In this document: piece after piece, positions 44,153-51,910 of the stretch
Layout of the letters: each line of letters begins with the position of its first letter
How positions within the stretch are numbered: position 1 is the first letter of the stretch
Origin: Mycolicibacterium crocinum
GTDB taxonomy: Bacteria > Actinomycetota > Actinomycetes > Mycobacteriales > Mycobacteriaceae
Direction: 5' to 3'
Assembly: GCF_022370635.2 (NCBI RefSeq)
Contig: NZ_CP092362.2
Coordinates: forward strand, 5,828,001 to 5,892,000
DNA length: 64,000 nucleotides
The notes under the pieces: generated by a model
Databases searched by the model: none
What the model was told of the DNA's origin: nothing
Seen by the model: only the letters and a program-made list of their open reading frames with translations
Made by a program: the position numbers and the translations under genes

Positions 44153-44166
44153 GACCGTACGGTACC
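44153..44166 (-). promoter_or_regulatory. Candidate TetR operator upstream of mmpS (GTAC type)
   Basis: GACCGTACGGTACC; its core ACCGTACGGT (44154-44163) is a perfect palindrome. GTACCGTACGGTC on the minus strand matches 16508-16520 upstream of the other mmpL at 12 of 13 positions. It lies 75-87 nt before the mmpS start, a distance like that of the mmpL site. No TetR gene is adjacent here. Confidence 0.5.
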
Positions 44167-44181
44167 GGACCGGACTCCACA

Positions 44182-44211
44182 ACCGCGGATCCCGTGTGGG
44201 CTAGCCGCGGT
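44182..44211 (-). terminator. Hairpin across LLM stop codon
   Basis: ACCGCGG (44182-44188) and CCGCGGT (44205-44211) are perfect 7-bp arms, with an inner CCC/GGG pair. It includes the stop of the LLM gene at 44201. There is no U-tract. It could be a terminator between the LLM gene and mmpS, or part of the mmpS control region. Confidence 0.4.
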
Positions 44212-45031
44212 ACTGGGCAACTTTCTGTGCGAAGTCGTCAAGCAACCGAAGCGAGTCGTCTCGGGATTTCGTCGGCAGCAGCAGATTCACCTGGCGGTAT
44301 CCGAGCCCGTCGAGCGCCTGCCAGTAGTCGAGGTTGATCGGCGTCCCGAACGTCGTCAGCAGTACGTCGTGGTCGGCACCCGAGCGAATCTGTTCGATTC
44401 GCTTGCCGAGCCTCTCGACCGGCAGCGGGTTGGAGATCCAGCCGGCCCGGTGGCGGATGATCCGCTTGACGGTCGCATCCGAGTCGCCGCCGATCACGAT
44501 CGGCGGGTGCGGTTTCTGCACCGGCTTGGGGCGGGAGTACGAGGGCTCGAAGTCGACGAACTTCCCGTGATACTCCGCGGGCTCATCGGTCCACAGCGCC
44601 TTGATCGCGTCGATGCGTTCGTCCAACAGGGTGCCGCGGGTCTTCGGGTCGGTGCCGTGATCCCGCATCTCCTCGAGGTTCCAGCCCGCGCCGACTCCGA
44701 ACACGAACCGGCCGTCGGAGATCAGGTCGATGCTGGCCGCCTCCTTGGCGGTGGTGATCGGGTCGCGCTGGATGAGCAGGGCGATCCCGGTGATCAGCTC
44801 GATGCTGGAGGTGACCGCCGCGGCCGCAGCGAGCGTGACGAACGGGTCGAGGGTGCGGTAGTAGACCGACGGCAGGTCGCCGCCCTGCGGGTACGGGGAT
44901 TCCCGGCCGGCCGGGATGTGGGTGTGCTCGGCGACGGCCAGCGCGTGAAAGCCCCGCTCCTCGATCGCGCGGGCGAGGGAGATCGTGTCGATGGTGTCGT
45001 CATTGACGAAGGTCGAGATGCCGAATTCCAT
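44201..45031 (-). CDS. LLM-class flavin (F420-type) oxidoreductase
   Basis: 276 residues from ATG at 45031, a luciferase-like TIM-barrel monooxygenase or F420-dependent dehydrogenase. Visible family landmarks are MEFGISTFVNDDT, FHALAVAEHTHIP, LLIQRDPITTAKEAASIDLI, GRFVFGVGAGWN and HPPIVIGGDSDATVKR. The frame continues upstream without sense. In mycobacteria most members use F420. The gene follows another LLM gene, with a palindromic element between them, and precedes mmpS-mmpL. Confidence 0.9.
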   Translation of the reverse strand: MEFGISTFVNDDTIDTISLARAIEERGFHALAVAEHTHIPAGRESPYPQGGDLPSVYYRTLDPFVTLAAAAAVTSSIELITGIALLIQRDPITTAKEAASIDLISDGRFVFGVGAGWNLEEMRDHGTDPKTRGTLLDERIDAIKALWTDEPAEYHGKFVDFEPSYSRPKPVQKPHPPIVIGGDSDATVKRIIRHRAGWISNPLPVERLGKRIEQIRSGADHDVLLTTFGTPINLDYWQALDGLGYRQVNLLLPTKSRDDSLRLLDDFAQKVAQYRG

Positions 45032-45087
45032 AGCGCTCACATTGCCACGGTCAAGGCGGCCAAACGTCAGGCCGGACGCCCAACGCT

Positions 45088-45149
45088 CGAGTGTGGGCCT
45101 CATGCACGCGAAGTCGCGTTCTGGCATGCATGACCCACACAGTCGGCGG
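45088..45149. repeat. 62-nt palindromic intergenic element, copy B
   Basis: Same length and ends as 11827-11888: CGAGTGTGGGCCTC(A)TGCAC at one end and CACAGTCGGCGG at the other. Here the inner arms are more complementary (GTGTGGG..TCATGCA with TGCATGA..CCCACAC). It lies 7 nt beyond the stop codon of the 45157-46104 gene in its direction of reading. Confidence 0.6.
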
Positions 45150-45156
45150 GGACTGT

Positions 45157-46104
45157 CTAGGCGAACTCGTCGACCAGGGAGGCGACGAATGCTTGTGTGC
45201 GTTCTCGCGAGGCTCGGCGTTCCTCGGCGTCGCGGCCCAGCGGCACGACGCGCGCGGCGAGGTCGGTGACCCCGGCGTCGCGGTAGCGCCGCAGCCGGGA
45301 CACCACGGTCGTTTCGTCGCCGGCCGCCATCGTGTCGCCGACGTCCTCGGCATCGCCGTGTTCGAGCAGCCGTACGTAATTGGGTGAGAAGTCGGCGTGC
45401 CCGAGCACGTCGCTGGCATACGCCCGCGCGTTGTCGATTTCGGCGTCGGTGCAGAGCGCGACCGGAACACCGGCGACGACTCGGCTCGCGGAGTTCCCGG
45501 CGGCCCCGGTGAGGGTGGGCACCACATAGTCGCCGATCGCGCGTTCGTCGGCCATCCACAGGATCGTGCCGCTGGCGCGCTCACCGGCGATCTTGAGCAT
45601 CGTCGGGCCCAGCGCGGCGAGCAGGACCGGCACCTGTTCATCGGCGACGTCGATGGGGCTGTGCACGGTGAAGGTGCCGTTGTCGACGTCGACGGTGCCC
45701 GGACCGTGGAATGCCGCGCGCAGGACGTCGAGGTAGTCGCGCACCAGCTTTGCGGGGCGCTCGTACGCCAGCCCGAGTTGGTCGGTGATGATCCAGTGAT
45801 GGGACGGGCCTAGACCGAGCGCCAATCGACCGCCGCAGGCGACCTGGGTCGTGAGCGCCTGCTGCGCCATGATCAGCGGATGGCGGGTCTGGATCGGCAC
45901 CACAGCGGTGCCGATCTCGATCCGCTCCGTTACCTGCCCCAGTAGCGCAGCCGCGGTCAGCGCGTCGAGGTATCCGGGCACCTGCGGAATCCAGAACGAC
46001 GCGAATCCCTGTGTCTCAGCGGCTTTCCCGTCGTCGAGAAGACCGGTGAGCCGGTCGCCGCGGGGGCGTTCTTTGTCGGAGCCCACCATCAACCCGATGC
46101 GCAT
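45157..46104 (-). CDS. LLM-class F420-dependent oxidoreductase
   Basis: 315 residues from ATG at 46104 (GGAG 6 nt upstream). The luciferase-like fold shows FASFWIPQVPGYLDALTAAA, IEIGTAVVPIQTRHPLIMAQ, GRLALGLGPSHHWI and LAALGPTMLKIAGERASGTI. The sequence is typical of TIGR03564-like F420 LLM proteins. It probably reduces or oxidises a cofactor-conjugated substrate with F420. It starts 12 nt after the stop of an unknown gene and belongs to the epimerase operon. Confidence 0.9.
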   Translation of the reverse strand: MRIGLMVGSDKERPRGDRLTGLLDDGKAAETQGFASFWIPQVPGYLDALTAAALLGQVTERIEIGTAVVPIQTRHPLIMAQQALTTQVACGGRLALGLGPSHHWIITDQLGLAYERPAKLVRDYLDVLRAAFHGPGTVDVDNGTFTVHSPIDVADEQVPVLLAALGPTMLKIAGERASGTILWMADERAIGDYVVPTLTGAAGNSASRVVAGVPVALCTDAEIDNARAYASDVLGHADFSPNYVRLLEHGDAEDVGDTMAAGDETTVVSRLRRYRDAGVTDLAARVVPLGRDAEERRASRERTQAFVASLVDEFA

Positions 46105-46116
46105 CACGCGCTCCGC

Positions 46117-46848
46117 TCACGGGACATAGCGGTCCCACTCGTGCGGAACGATCGTGTGAAATGGTGCGGCCAGCCGGATTTCGGTGGTGCGTTGGGTGAG
46201 CATTGGTTGCAGTCGGTCCGCCACGGCGACGGGGTCGTCGTCGAGGAAGAGGTAGGTCAGCGACTGACCGGTCGGCGCGTTGGCCAGCCGGGCGTCGACG
46301 TCGAGCGTCTGCGCGGTCCAGGCACCGGCGACACCGTCGACGTCGAGAAGGTGGTCGGTGGGCTCGGCACCGCGCTCGAGTAAGACGTACACGCCGGTGG
46401 CCGGCCACCACGGCAGGACGTGGGCGCCGACCTTGACTCGGTCTGCGGCTCTTCGGCTTTGGACGTCATAGACGCCGCGCTCGACCGGCGGCAGCAGGGG
46501 CAGCTTGCGGCCTGCGTCGCCCAGTGCACGCGAGAGGCACAGGAATCCCTCCATTCCGCTTGGCGCGGTGAAGAAGTACGTCATCACATGGTCGATCTCG
46601 TCGTAGGGTTCCACGCTCGCGGCGCGGGCCGCGCGGCAGGCCGGGGTGGACACCAACCGCAGCGAGGCGCGCACCGCCGACAGCCGATGCTGCTCAGGAC
46701 GGTGGTCGAGGGTGTGCCAACGCAGGTACTCGGCGTCGGCGCCGTCCGGGTGGCGACGAGCCATCGACACGAACAGTGTGGTGATATCGCCGTCGCCGTT
46801 GGCGAGGATTCCGTCCACGCGGTCGGACGGGGTACCGGGCAATGACAT
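46117..46848 (-). CDS. Hypothetical protein with two possible ferredoxin-like halves
   Basis: 243 residues from ATG at 46848; a longer opening overlaps the epimerase gene and is rejected. Each half looks like a dimeric alpha/beta-barrel unit: TTLFVSMARRHPDGADAEYL with LRWHTLDHRPEQH, then GVYVLLERGAEPTDHL. Such EthD-like halves occur in small oxygenases and isomerases. The family is not recognised with confidence. It lies between the epimerase and LLM genes (8 and 12 nt gaps), so it may act in the same pathway. Confidence 0.75.
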   Translation of the reverse strand: MSLPGTPSDRVDGILANGDGDITTLFVSMARRHPDGADAEYLRWHTLDHRPEQHRLSAVRASLRLVSTPACRAARAASVEPYDEIDHVMTYFFTAPSGMEGFLCLSRALGDAGRKLPLLPPVERGVYDVQSRRAADRVKVGAHVLPWWPATGVYVLLERGAEPTDHLLDVDGVAGAWTAQTLDVDARLANAPTGQSLTYLFLDDDPVAVADRLQPMLTQRTTEIRLAAPFHTIVPHEWDRYVP

Positions 46849-46856
46849 TCGCGTCC

Positions 46857-47765
46857 TCAGGGCTTCGGTGCGGTCAGCAGGTCGGGATTTCGGGCTTCGA
46901 TCATGCGCCGGAACCCTTCGCGCCACGGCACTTTCGTCCTACCGAGGACTTCGTGCATGTAGGTGACGTCCGGCCATAGCGGGGTGTGCGCGTCGGCGGT
47001 GTAGTCGAAGACGGGGTCGACGCCGACCAGCTCACCCATGTAGGCGCAGTAGTCCTCGACGCTGACGGTCTCGCTGCCGGCCCAGTTGACGACGACCGGC
47101 GGGGTGTCGGCGACTTCCATCGCACGAATGCCGAGGTCGACATAGTCGTCCTCGTAGATGGGGTTGTAGTTGTTGGGTGCGTCGGGGTGCAGCCGAATCG
47201 GCCTGCCCGCCAGCATCATCTGCAGCCGGTCGGCGGGCGCCCCGCCTTCGGGGCCATAGGTGGAGCAGATCCGGATGATCGTCAGCGGGATACCGAACTG
47301 TGTGGCGATCCAGGTGCACGTCTGCTCGGCGGCGATCTTCGAGAAGCTGTAGTTCGCCCGTAGCGGTACGCCGGGCGGGTCATCTTCACGCAGTGGACGT
47401 CGGCCTTGGTAGGCGTAGATGGAGCCGGTCGAGCAGAACACGAACCCTTTCGCGGCGCGACAGTGGTAGAGCAGGTCGCCTGATTTCTGGGCGTTGGTGT
47501 CGACGCACCGGATCCAGTCGTCGGCGCCGGGGTCGACGGCCGCGTGGAAGACGTAGGTGAAATCGTCGGGCAGGGAGGAGAAGTCGCCGCTGCTGATATC
47601 CAGTGCGACCGGCGTGATGCCGGCAGCGGCCAGCCGATCCCGGTCCTCCGCGTTGCGCAGGCGGGCTGCACCCCACACCTCGTTGCGCTGGGCCAGCGCA
47701 CGGGCGATCGGGAACGCGATCTTGCCGGTCGCGCCGGTGATGAGGATTTTCTCTGCGTCGAGCAT
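46857..47765 (-). CDS. NAD-dependent epimerase/dehydratase
   Basis: 302 residues, extended SDR fold: cofactor motif TGATGKIA (residues 9-16), FHAAVDP, CSTGSIYAYQG and catalytic YSFSK, followed by IRICSTYGPEG. This is the sequence style of sugar-nucleotide epimerases or steroid dehydrogenases. It is the first gene of a run with the unknown gene and two LLM oxidoreductases. It is divergent from an acyl-CoA dehydrogenase, with only 56 nt between the starts. Confidence 0.9.
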   Translation of the reverse strand: MLDAEKILITGATGKIAFPIARALAQRNEVWGAARLRNAEDRDRLAAAGITPVALDISSGDFSSLPDDFTYVFHAAVDPGADDWIRCVDTNAQKSGDLLYHCRAAKGFVFCSTGSIYAYQGRRPLREDDPPGVPLRANYSFSKIAAEQTCTWIATQFGIPLTIIRICSTYGPEGGAPADRLQMMLAGRPIRLHPDAPNNYNPIYEDDYVDLGIRAMEVADTPPVVVNWAGSETVSVEDYCAYMGELVGVDPVFDYTADAHTPLWPDVTYMHEVLGRTKVPWREGFRRMIEARNPDLLTAPKP

Positions 47766-47797
47766 CCCCTTAGTCTTAGCGCACCGCGCCGCGAATG

Positions 47798-47809
47798 TTA
47801 AGTACTTGA
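47798..47809. promoter_or_regulatory. KstR2-like operator in divergent promoter
   Basis: TTAAGTACTTGA, with perfect core AAGTACTT, in the 56-nt gap between the epimerase and acyl-CoA dehydrogenase starts. On the minus strand, ATCAAGTACTTAAC matches the published KstR2 consensus AnCAAGnnCTTGnT at 8 of 10 defined positions. It could serve both genes. Confidence 0.4.
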
Positions 47810-47821
47810 TATGTTGGGTCG

Positions 47822-48997
47822 GTGCAGCTGACCTTCGACGCCGATGTCGAGGCGTTCCGCGCGGAATTCATCGCGTTCCTCGACCGGCATCTGCCGTCGG
47901 AAGCCGAGGCCGCCGAGCGATCCCGCTCGACATCACACGTGCCGGAATGGGCGCGGCGCTGGCAGCAACTGCAGTTCGACCACGGCTGGCTGCTGCCCGG
48001 CAATCCTCCAGAATTCGGCGGGCGCAATGCCACCGTGCTGCAGCAGTTCGTGCACCGCGAGGAGTTGGCGCGGCGGCGGATCTATCACGTGTTCAACCCG
48101 CAGGGCGTCGGCATCATCGCCGCGTCGCTGCTGTCGTTCGGCACCGATGAGCAGAAGCAGCGCTGGGCGGTGCCGATCCTGCGGGCGGAGATGACGGCCT
48201 CGCTGGGGATGAGTGAGCCCGGCGCCGGGTCGGATCTGGCGGGGCTGAAAACCCGCGCGGTGTTGGACGGAGACCACTTCACGGTCAACGGCCAGAAGGT
48301 GTGGACCTCCGGCGCCCACGACGCCGACGTGATCCTGACGTTCGTGCGCACAGACGCGGATGCACCGCGGCACAAGGGAATCAGTGCGCTGGTGATCCCC
48401 ACCGACACCCCGGGCGTCGTATGCCGGCCGTTCCCGTCGGTGCACGACCGCACCGTGCTGGATTTCAACGAGGTGTTCTTCACCGATGTGAAGGTGCCTG
48501 CGGAGAATCTGCTCGGACCGCTGCATGGCGGCTGGAAGGTCGCGAACGGCTCGCTAGGTCACGAGCGCACCATGATGTGGATGGCGTTCGCCAATCGGTT
48601 GGAGCAGCTGCTCGAGGACTTCGATCCGGTGGGTGATCTGAACCGTGATCGGTATGCAGGGATCGTGATGGACTACTACGCGCTGCGACTGCTCGGGTCG
48701 GTGGCGGTCAGTCAGGCCGCCCGCGGCGAGCGCGATGTTCCTGCCGTGTCGGTGCTCAAGGTGTTGGGGTCGGAGGCCGAACAGAACGCGGCCCGATACG
48801 CGTTGGAGGCGGCGGGTGCGGCCGGGCTGGTCGATCCGGCGATGACGGCGCCCTACAACGCCTACGCTCCAGAGCTTTTCGGCGCGAGTTGGTTCGCCCG
48901 CTACATCACCACGTACGCGGGGACGATTGCCGGTGGAACGTCGGAGATTCAGCGCAACATCATCGCGCAACGGGTATTGGGATTACCTGCGCGCTGA
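47822..48997 (+). CDS. Acyl-CoA dehydrogenase
   Basis: 391 residues from GTG at 47822. FAD/substrate motifs are GMSEPGAGSDLAGLKTRA and VNGQKVWTSGAH, and the C terminus has the flavin contact AGGTSEIQRNIIAQRVLGLP. It is a normal-length FadE protein, unlike the double one at 8.1 kb. It oxidises an acyl-CoA at C2-C3 and passes electrons to ETF. An EXPERA-like membrane gene follows after 26 nt. The shared promoter has a KstR2-like palindrome, so regulation with steroid catabolism is possible. Confidence 0.92.
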   Translation: MQLTFDADVEAFRAEFIAFLDRHLPSEAEAAERSRSTSHVPEWARRWQQLQFDHGWLLPGNPPEFGGRNATVLQQFVHREELARRRIYHVFNPQGVGIIAASLLSFGTDEQKQRWAVPILRAEMTASLGMSEPGAGSDLAGLKTRAVLDGDHFTVNGQKVWTSGAHDADVILTFVRTDADAPRHKGISALVIPTDTPGVVCRPFPSVHDRTVLDFNEVFFTDVKVPAENLLGPLHGGWKVANGSLGHERTMMWMAFANRLEQLLEDFDPVGDLNRDRYAGIVMDYYALRLLGSVAVSQAARGERDVPAVSVLKVLGSEAEQNAARYALEAAGAAGLVDPAMTAPYNAYAPELFGASWFARYITTYAGTIAGGTSEIQRNIIAQRVLGLPAR

Positions 48998-49023
48998 GGT
49001 GCACCCCTATGGAAGGTGTCGAC

Positions 49024-49797
49024 ATGACCAATGTTGTTGCCCGCGAACCGAACCTCGTGAACCCGTGGGCACCCCACCGGGTGCGGATGTACCTGGGCGC
49101 GGCGTTGTTCACCGGGCTGGTGTTCGTCGGGATGACGATCGGGGTCGGCGTCGGTCTGATCGAGCCGACATTCACCTCGGATGTGATCGCCAACCTGCTG
49201 TTCGGCATTCCGGCGATCCTGATCCCGCTGGTGCTGCTGTGGGACGTGCCCGGCGAGCACCGGATGCGGGAGGAGAAGGCGGCCGAACTCACGCTGTTCT
49301 ACCTGCCGTACACCGCATTCAGCCAGATCTGCTGTGAACTGGTCTTCCTCATCGGACATCCGCTGGGGTGGTGGACCCCCACCACCGACCCGGGCGTGAA
49401 GTGGCTGTGGTGGCAGTACGGGCTCGCCGACACCCGCTACGCCAGCGGCAACCCGTGGACCTTCGCGCTCGAGGTGGTGGGGGTGAGCACCGGTATCGTC
49501 GTGATCATCATGTGGACTCGGCTTGTCCGGCAATCACTTCCGATCGAGAAGCGGATCCGCTCGCTGTGGGTGGCCTTCGCCGGTATCGCGATATTGATGA
49601 GCAGCACCGCGGTCTACTTCATCTCGGAGGTGGGCGCAGGGTTCAACGACATCGGGCAGGGCGCGTTCGGTCTGTGGTTCAAGTTCATCGGCGAGAACAT
49701 CCCCTTCATCGTGATGCCCGCAATGGTGCTGTACGCCATTCACATTCAGATCGATTACCTGACCCGTAAGGTGGCCGTTTCGGGTTCCGGTCGCTGA
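49024..49797 (+). CDS. EXPERA / emopamil-binding-protein-like membrane protein
   Basis: 257 residues from ATG at 49024 (GGAAGG 7 nt upstream). At least five membrane helices are visible. Between helices is LWWQYGLADTRYASGNPW, which matches the W..Y...D.RY signature of EXPERA-domain proteins such as sterol delta8-delta7 isomerase (EBP). In eukaryotes these bind sterols; in bacteria function is not known. It is probably co-transcribed with the acyl-CoA dehydrogenase. Its end overlaps the convergent DedA gene by 43 nt. Confidence 0.55.
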   Translation: MTNVVAREPNLVNPWAPHRVRMYLGAALFTGLVFVGMTIGVGVGLIEPTFTSDVIANLLFGIPAILIPLVLLWDVPGEHRMREEKAAELTLFYLPYTAFSQICCELVFLIGHPLGWWTPTTDPGVKWLWWQYGLADTRYASGNPWTFALEVVGVSTGIVVIIMWTRLVRQSLPIEKRIRSLWVAFAGIAILMSSTAVYFISEVGAGFNDIGQGAFGLWFKFIGENIPFIVMPAMVLYAIHIQIDYLTRKVAVSGSGR

Positions 49798-50405
49798 CGT
49801 TGGCGCGCCAGCCACCAGCACAGCCATACCGCGAGGGCGACCGCCAGGCCGATCAGTAGGTACTTCTGGTAGCGGTCGACGACCTGGTAGACAGCCGAGA
49901 TTCGGTTGCCCGCGAAGTCCCCGAGGAGCACCCACAGCGTTACCCACAGCACGGCCCCGATGACGTTGTAACCGCAGAACCGCCACCACCGCATCTGCGC
50001 AAGGGCGGCCACCACACCGTTGAACTGACGCAGTCCGTCGATGAACCGGGCGATCGGAACGACGATGCCGCCGCGCCTGCCGAAGAAGGATTCCACGTGC
50101 TGCAGCCTCGGCTCGGTGAGGAACACATAGCGCCCGTACCGCAGCACCAGCGGCCGGCCGCCGAAGTGTCCGATCGCGTAGCCGATGTTGTCACCGACGA
50201 CGGCCGCCAGGATGCCGCACGCGATGACCGCGGCGAGGCTCAACTGTCCCGATGCTGCGTACACACCGGCCACGATCAGGATCGTCTGGCCCGGGGCGGG
50301 GATACCGAATCCCTCGACCCCCACCAGCCCGAGCACAGCGATGTAGCCGTAGTGGTCGAGGATCGGAGCTAGCGACTGGAGGACTCCCGGTAACTGCGCG
50401 GCCAT
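49755..50405 (-). CDS. DedA/VTT-family membrane protein
   Basis: 216 residues from ATG at 50405; longer starts at 50468 or 50480 would overlap the divergent hemerythrin gene. DedA motifs are present: EGFGIPAPGQTILIVAGVYA, GDNIGYAIGHFGGR and RFIDGLRQFNGVVAA. Members are flippases or transporters for lipid carriers in the inner membrane. The last 14 codons overlap the EXPERA-like gene. Confidence 0.9.
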   Translation of the reverse strand: MAAQLPGVLQSLAPILDHYGYIAVLGLVGVEGFGIPAPGQTILIVAGVYAASGQLSLAAVIACGILAAVVGDNIGYAIGHFGGRPLVLRYGRYVFLTEPRLQHVESFFGRRGGIVVPIARFIDGLRQFNGVVAALAQMRWWRFCGYNVIGAVLWVTLWVLLGDFAGNRISAVYQVVDRYQKYLLIGLAVALAVWLCWWLARQRQRPEPETATLRVR

Positions 50406-50466
50406 CGGGGCAGCGTTCCCGTTCGCGAGAGTTTCGATCACTGACCGGCGGGGCAATTCATGCCCC

Positions 50467-50991
50467 ATGGCCGACATCATCGATCTCGTCTATGCCGATC
50501 ACGACTGGCTCAGGCGGCAGTTCTTCCGCCTTGACGACGCCAAATCCGACGACGAGCTGGCGGCGATCTGGAAGTCGCTCAGTGACCGCTTGGACGCCCA
50601 TGCCGACGCCGAGGAGAGCGTCTTCTATCCCGCGCTGCTCAAGCACGGTGGCGACGACGATCCCGGCAATCCCGAGGGCGACCCGCAGGACGAGACCGAG
50701 GACGCCATCACCGACCACAATGCGATCCGCGACGCGGTGCGTGAGTCCCGCAAGCACCGGCCGGGCACCAAGGTGTGGTTCGAAGCCGTGTTCAAGGCGC
50801 GTCAGGAAAACGGTGAGCACCTCGACGAGGAAGAGCGCGAGGCCATGCCGGACTTCATCAAGAGCGCGACCTTGGAGCTGCGCCATGAGCTGGGCATGAA
50901 GTGGTTGCAGTTCTACGCCGAGCGGGAGTCGATCGACGGCGTCGATGCGCGGGATAAGGACGCCGACGAATACATCGAGAAGCACTCATGA
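50467..50991 (+). CDS. Hemerythrin-domain protein
   Basis: 174 residues, a hemerythrin-like helical bundle that binds a di-iron centre. Ligands in order: H12 (VYADHDWL), H45 and E49 (LDAHADAEESVFYP), then a His in AITDHNAIRD and His/Glu in GEHLDEEEREAMP. Such proteins sense or store oxygen, NO or iron, and in mycobacteria act in peroxide or nitrosative response. It overlaps the next gene by 4 nt (ATGA) and is the first gene of a three-gene unit. Confidence 0.9.
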   Translation: MADIIDLVYADHDWLRRQFFRLDDAKSDDELAAIWKSLSDRLDAHADAEESVFYPALLKHGGDDDPGNPEGDPQDETEDAITDHNAIRDAVRESRKHRPGTKVWFEAVFKARQENGEHLDEEEREAMPDFIKSATLELRHELGMKWLQFYAERESIDGVDARDKDADEYIEKHS

Positions 50992-51239
50992 CCGACACCA
51001 CTGCACGCATCGACGAGGTCGCACCGGGCGATGTCATCACCCTCGACCGGGGGTCGGGTGAACAGGCATGCAAGGTGGTCCACACCGACGCCACCGAGTC
51101 GGGCTTCCTGATCACCGTCGAGGCCGACGACGGCGAGACATTCGATCTGGAGTTAGCCGCGGGCACCGCGGTCAAGCGGTCGCTGGAATCGAAGTGGGAG
51201 TCGTCGCAGAGTCCGACACCGCATTCGCCGCCGCGGTGA
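50988..51239 (+). CDS. Small hypothetical protein coupled to hemerythrin gene
   Basis: 83 residues. The fold looks like a small beta-barrel: PGDVITLDRGSGEQACKVVH, FLITVEADDGETFDLELAAG, followed by a basic, Ser/Pro-rich tail. It has one cysteine and no signal peptide. The start is in an ATGA overlap with the hemerythrin gene and the stop in a GTGA overlap with the hydrolase gene, which strongly supports co-translation. Function unknown; it resembles short domains that bind nucleic acid or partner enzymes. Confidence 0.75.
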   Translation: MTDTTARIDEVAPGDVITLDRGSGEQACKVVHTDATESGFLITVEADDGETFDLELAAGTAVKRSLESKWESSQSPTPHSPPR

Positions 51240-51907
51240 ACACGGTCGAGTACGCGCCAGGGCGCCGGGCCGATGTGTTCGGTGAGGCGCCGGCTTCGAC
51301 CGCCCTACTCTGGCATGGCACGCAGACCGATTCCCGGACGGCGGTGCGGGGTTTGGCCGAAGCGATCGCCGGCCAAGGGATCTGCGTGGTCGCGCCGGAC
51401 TGGGATTCACACGCCGCCGATCGTGGGCGCGCGGATCTGCTGCGGTCTGCGGAGTTTGCGTACTCGCGTGGCGGTGGCGGCCGCCTCGTCGTGATCGGTT
51501 GGTCGTTGGGTGGAGTAGCCGCAGCGGGTCTGACCTTTCGGGCGAAAGAGTTCAATGTGCGAGTCGCACACGCCATCTGTCTCGGCGGCGCATTCATGGT
51601 GGACGACCCGATCTCCGGCGGTCCCGTCCTGGAATGCGTCACCGACGACGCGGCGCGGGCGCCGTTCACGCTGTTCTCCGGCAACGCCGACGATGTCGTC
51701 CCGACCTCGGTGTCCACCGGGTTCGCGGCATCGCTACGCGGGATCGACTGGCCGGTGGAGGTTGTCGAACTCGACGCCGACCACGGCTCGATAGCCGGCG
51801 CACGCTACGACCCCGATCTCGATCGCTACGACGCTGCCGACGACCCGGCGACCCAGGCGGTGGTCGGCGTGATCGCCGACCGCATCGCCGCTATCACCCT
51901 CCACTAG
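51236..51907 (+). CDS. Alpha/beta hydrolase (dienelactone-hydrolase-like)
   Basis: 223 residues from GTG at 51236, in a GTGA overlap with the small gene; a GTG at 51194 would add 14 residues. Strand and elbow motifs are TALLWHGTQTDSRTAV, VAPDWDSH and the nucleophile elbow GWSLGG (Ser replaces the usual Cys of dienelactone hydrolases). Acid and His lie in FSGNADDVVP and LDADHGSIAG. It is a soluble esterase-like enzyme of unknown substrate, third in the hemerythrin trio. Confidence 0.85.
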   Translation: MNTVEYAPGRRADVFGEAPASTALLWHGTQTDSRTAVRGLAEAIAGQGICVVAPDWDSHAADRGRADLLRSAEFAYSRGGGGRLVVIGWSLGGVAAAGLTFRAKEFNVRVAHAICLGGAFMVDDPISGGPVLECVTDDAARAPFTLFSGNADDVVPTSVSTGFAASLRGIDWPVEVVELDADHGSIAGARYDPDLDRYDAADDPATQAVVGVIADRIAAITLH

Positions 51908-51910
51908 GTA

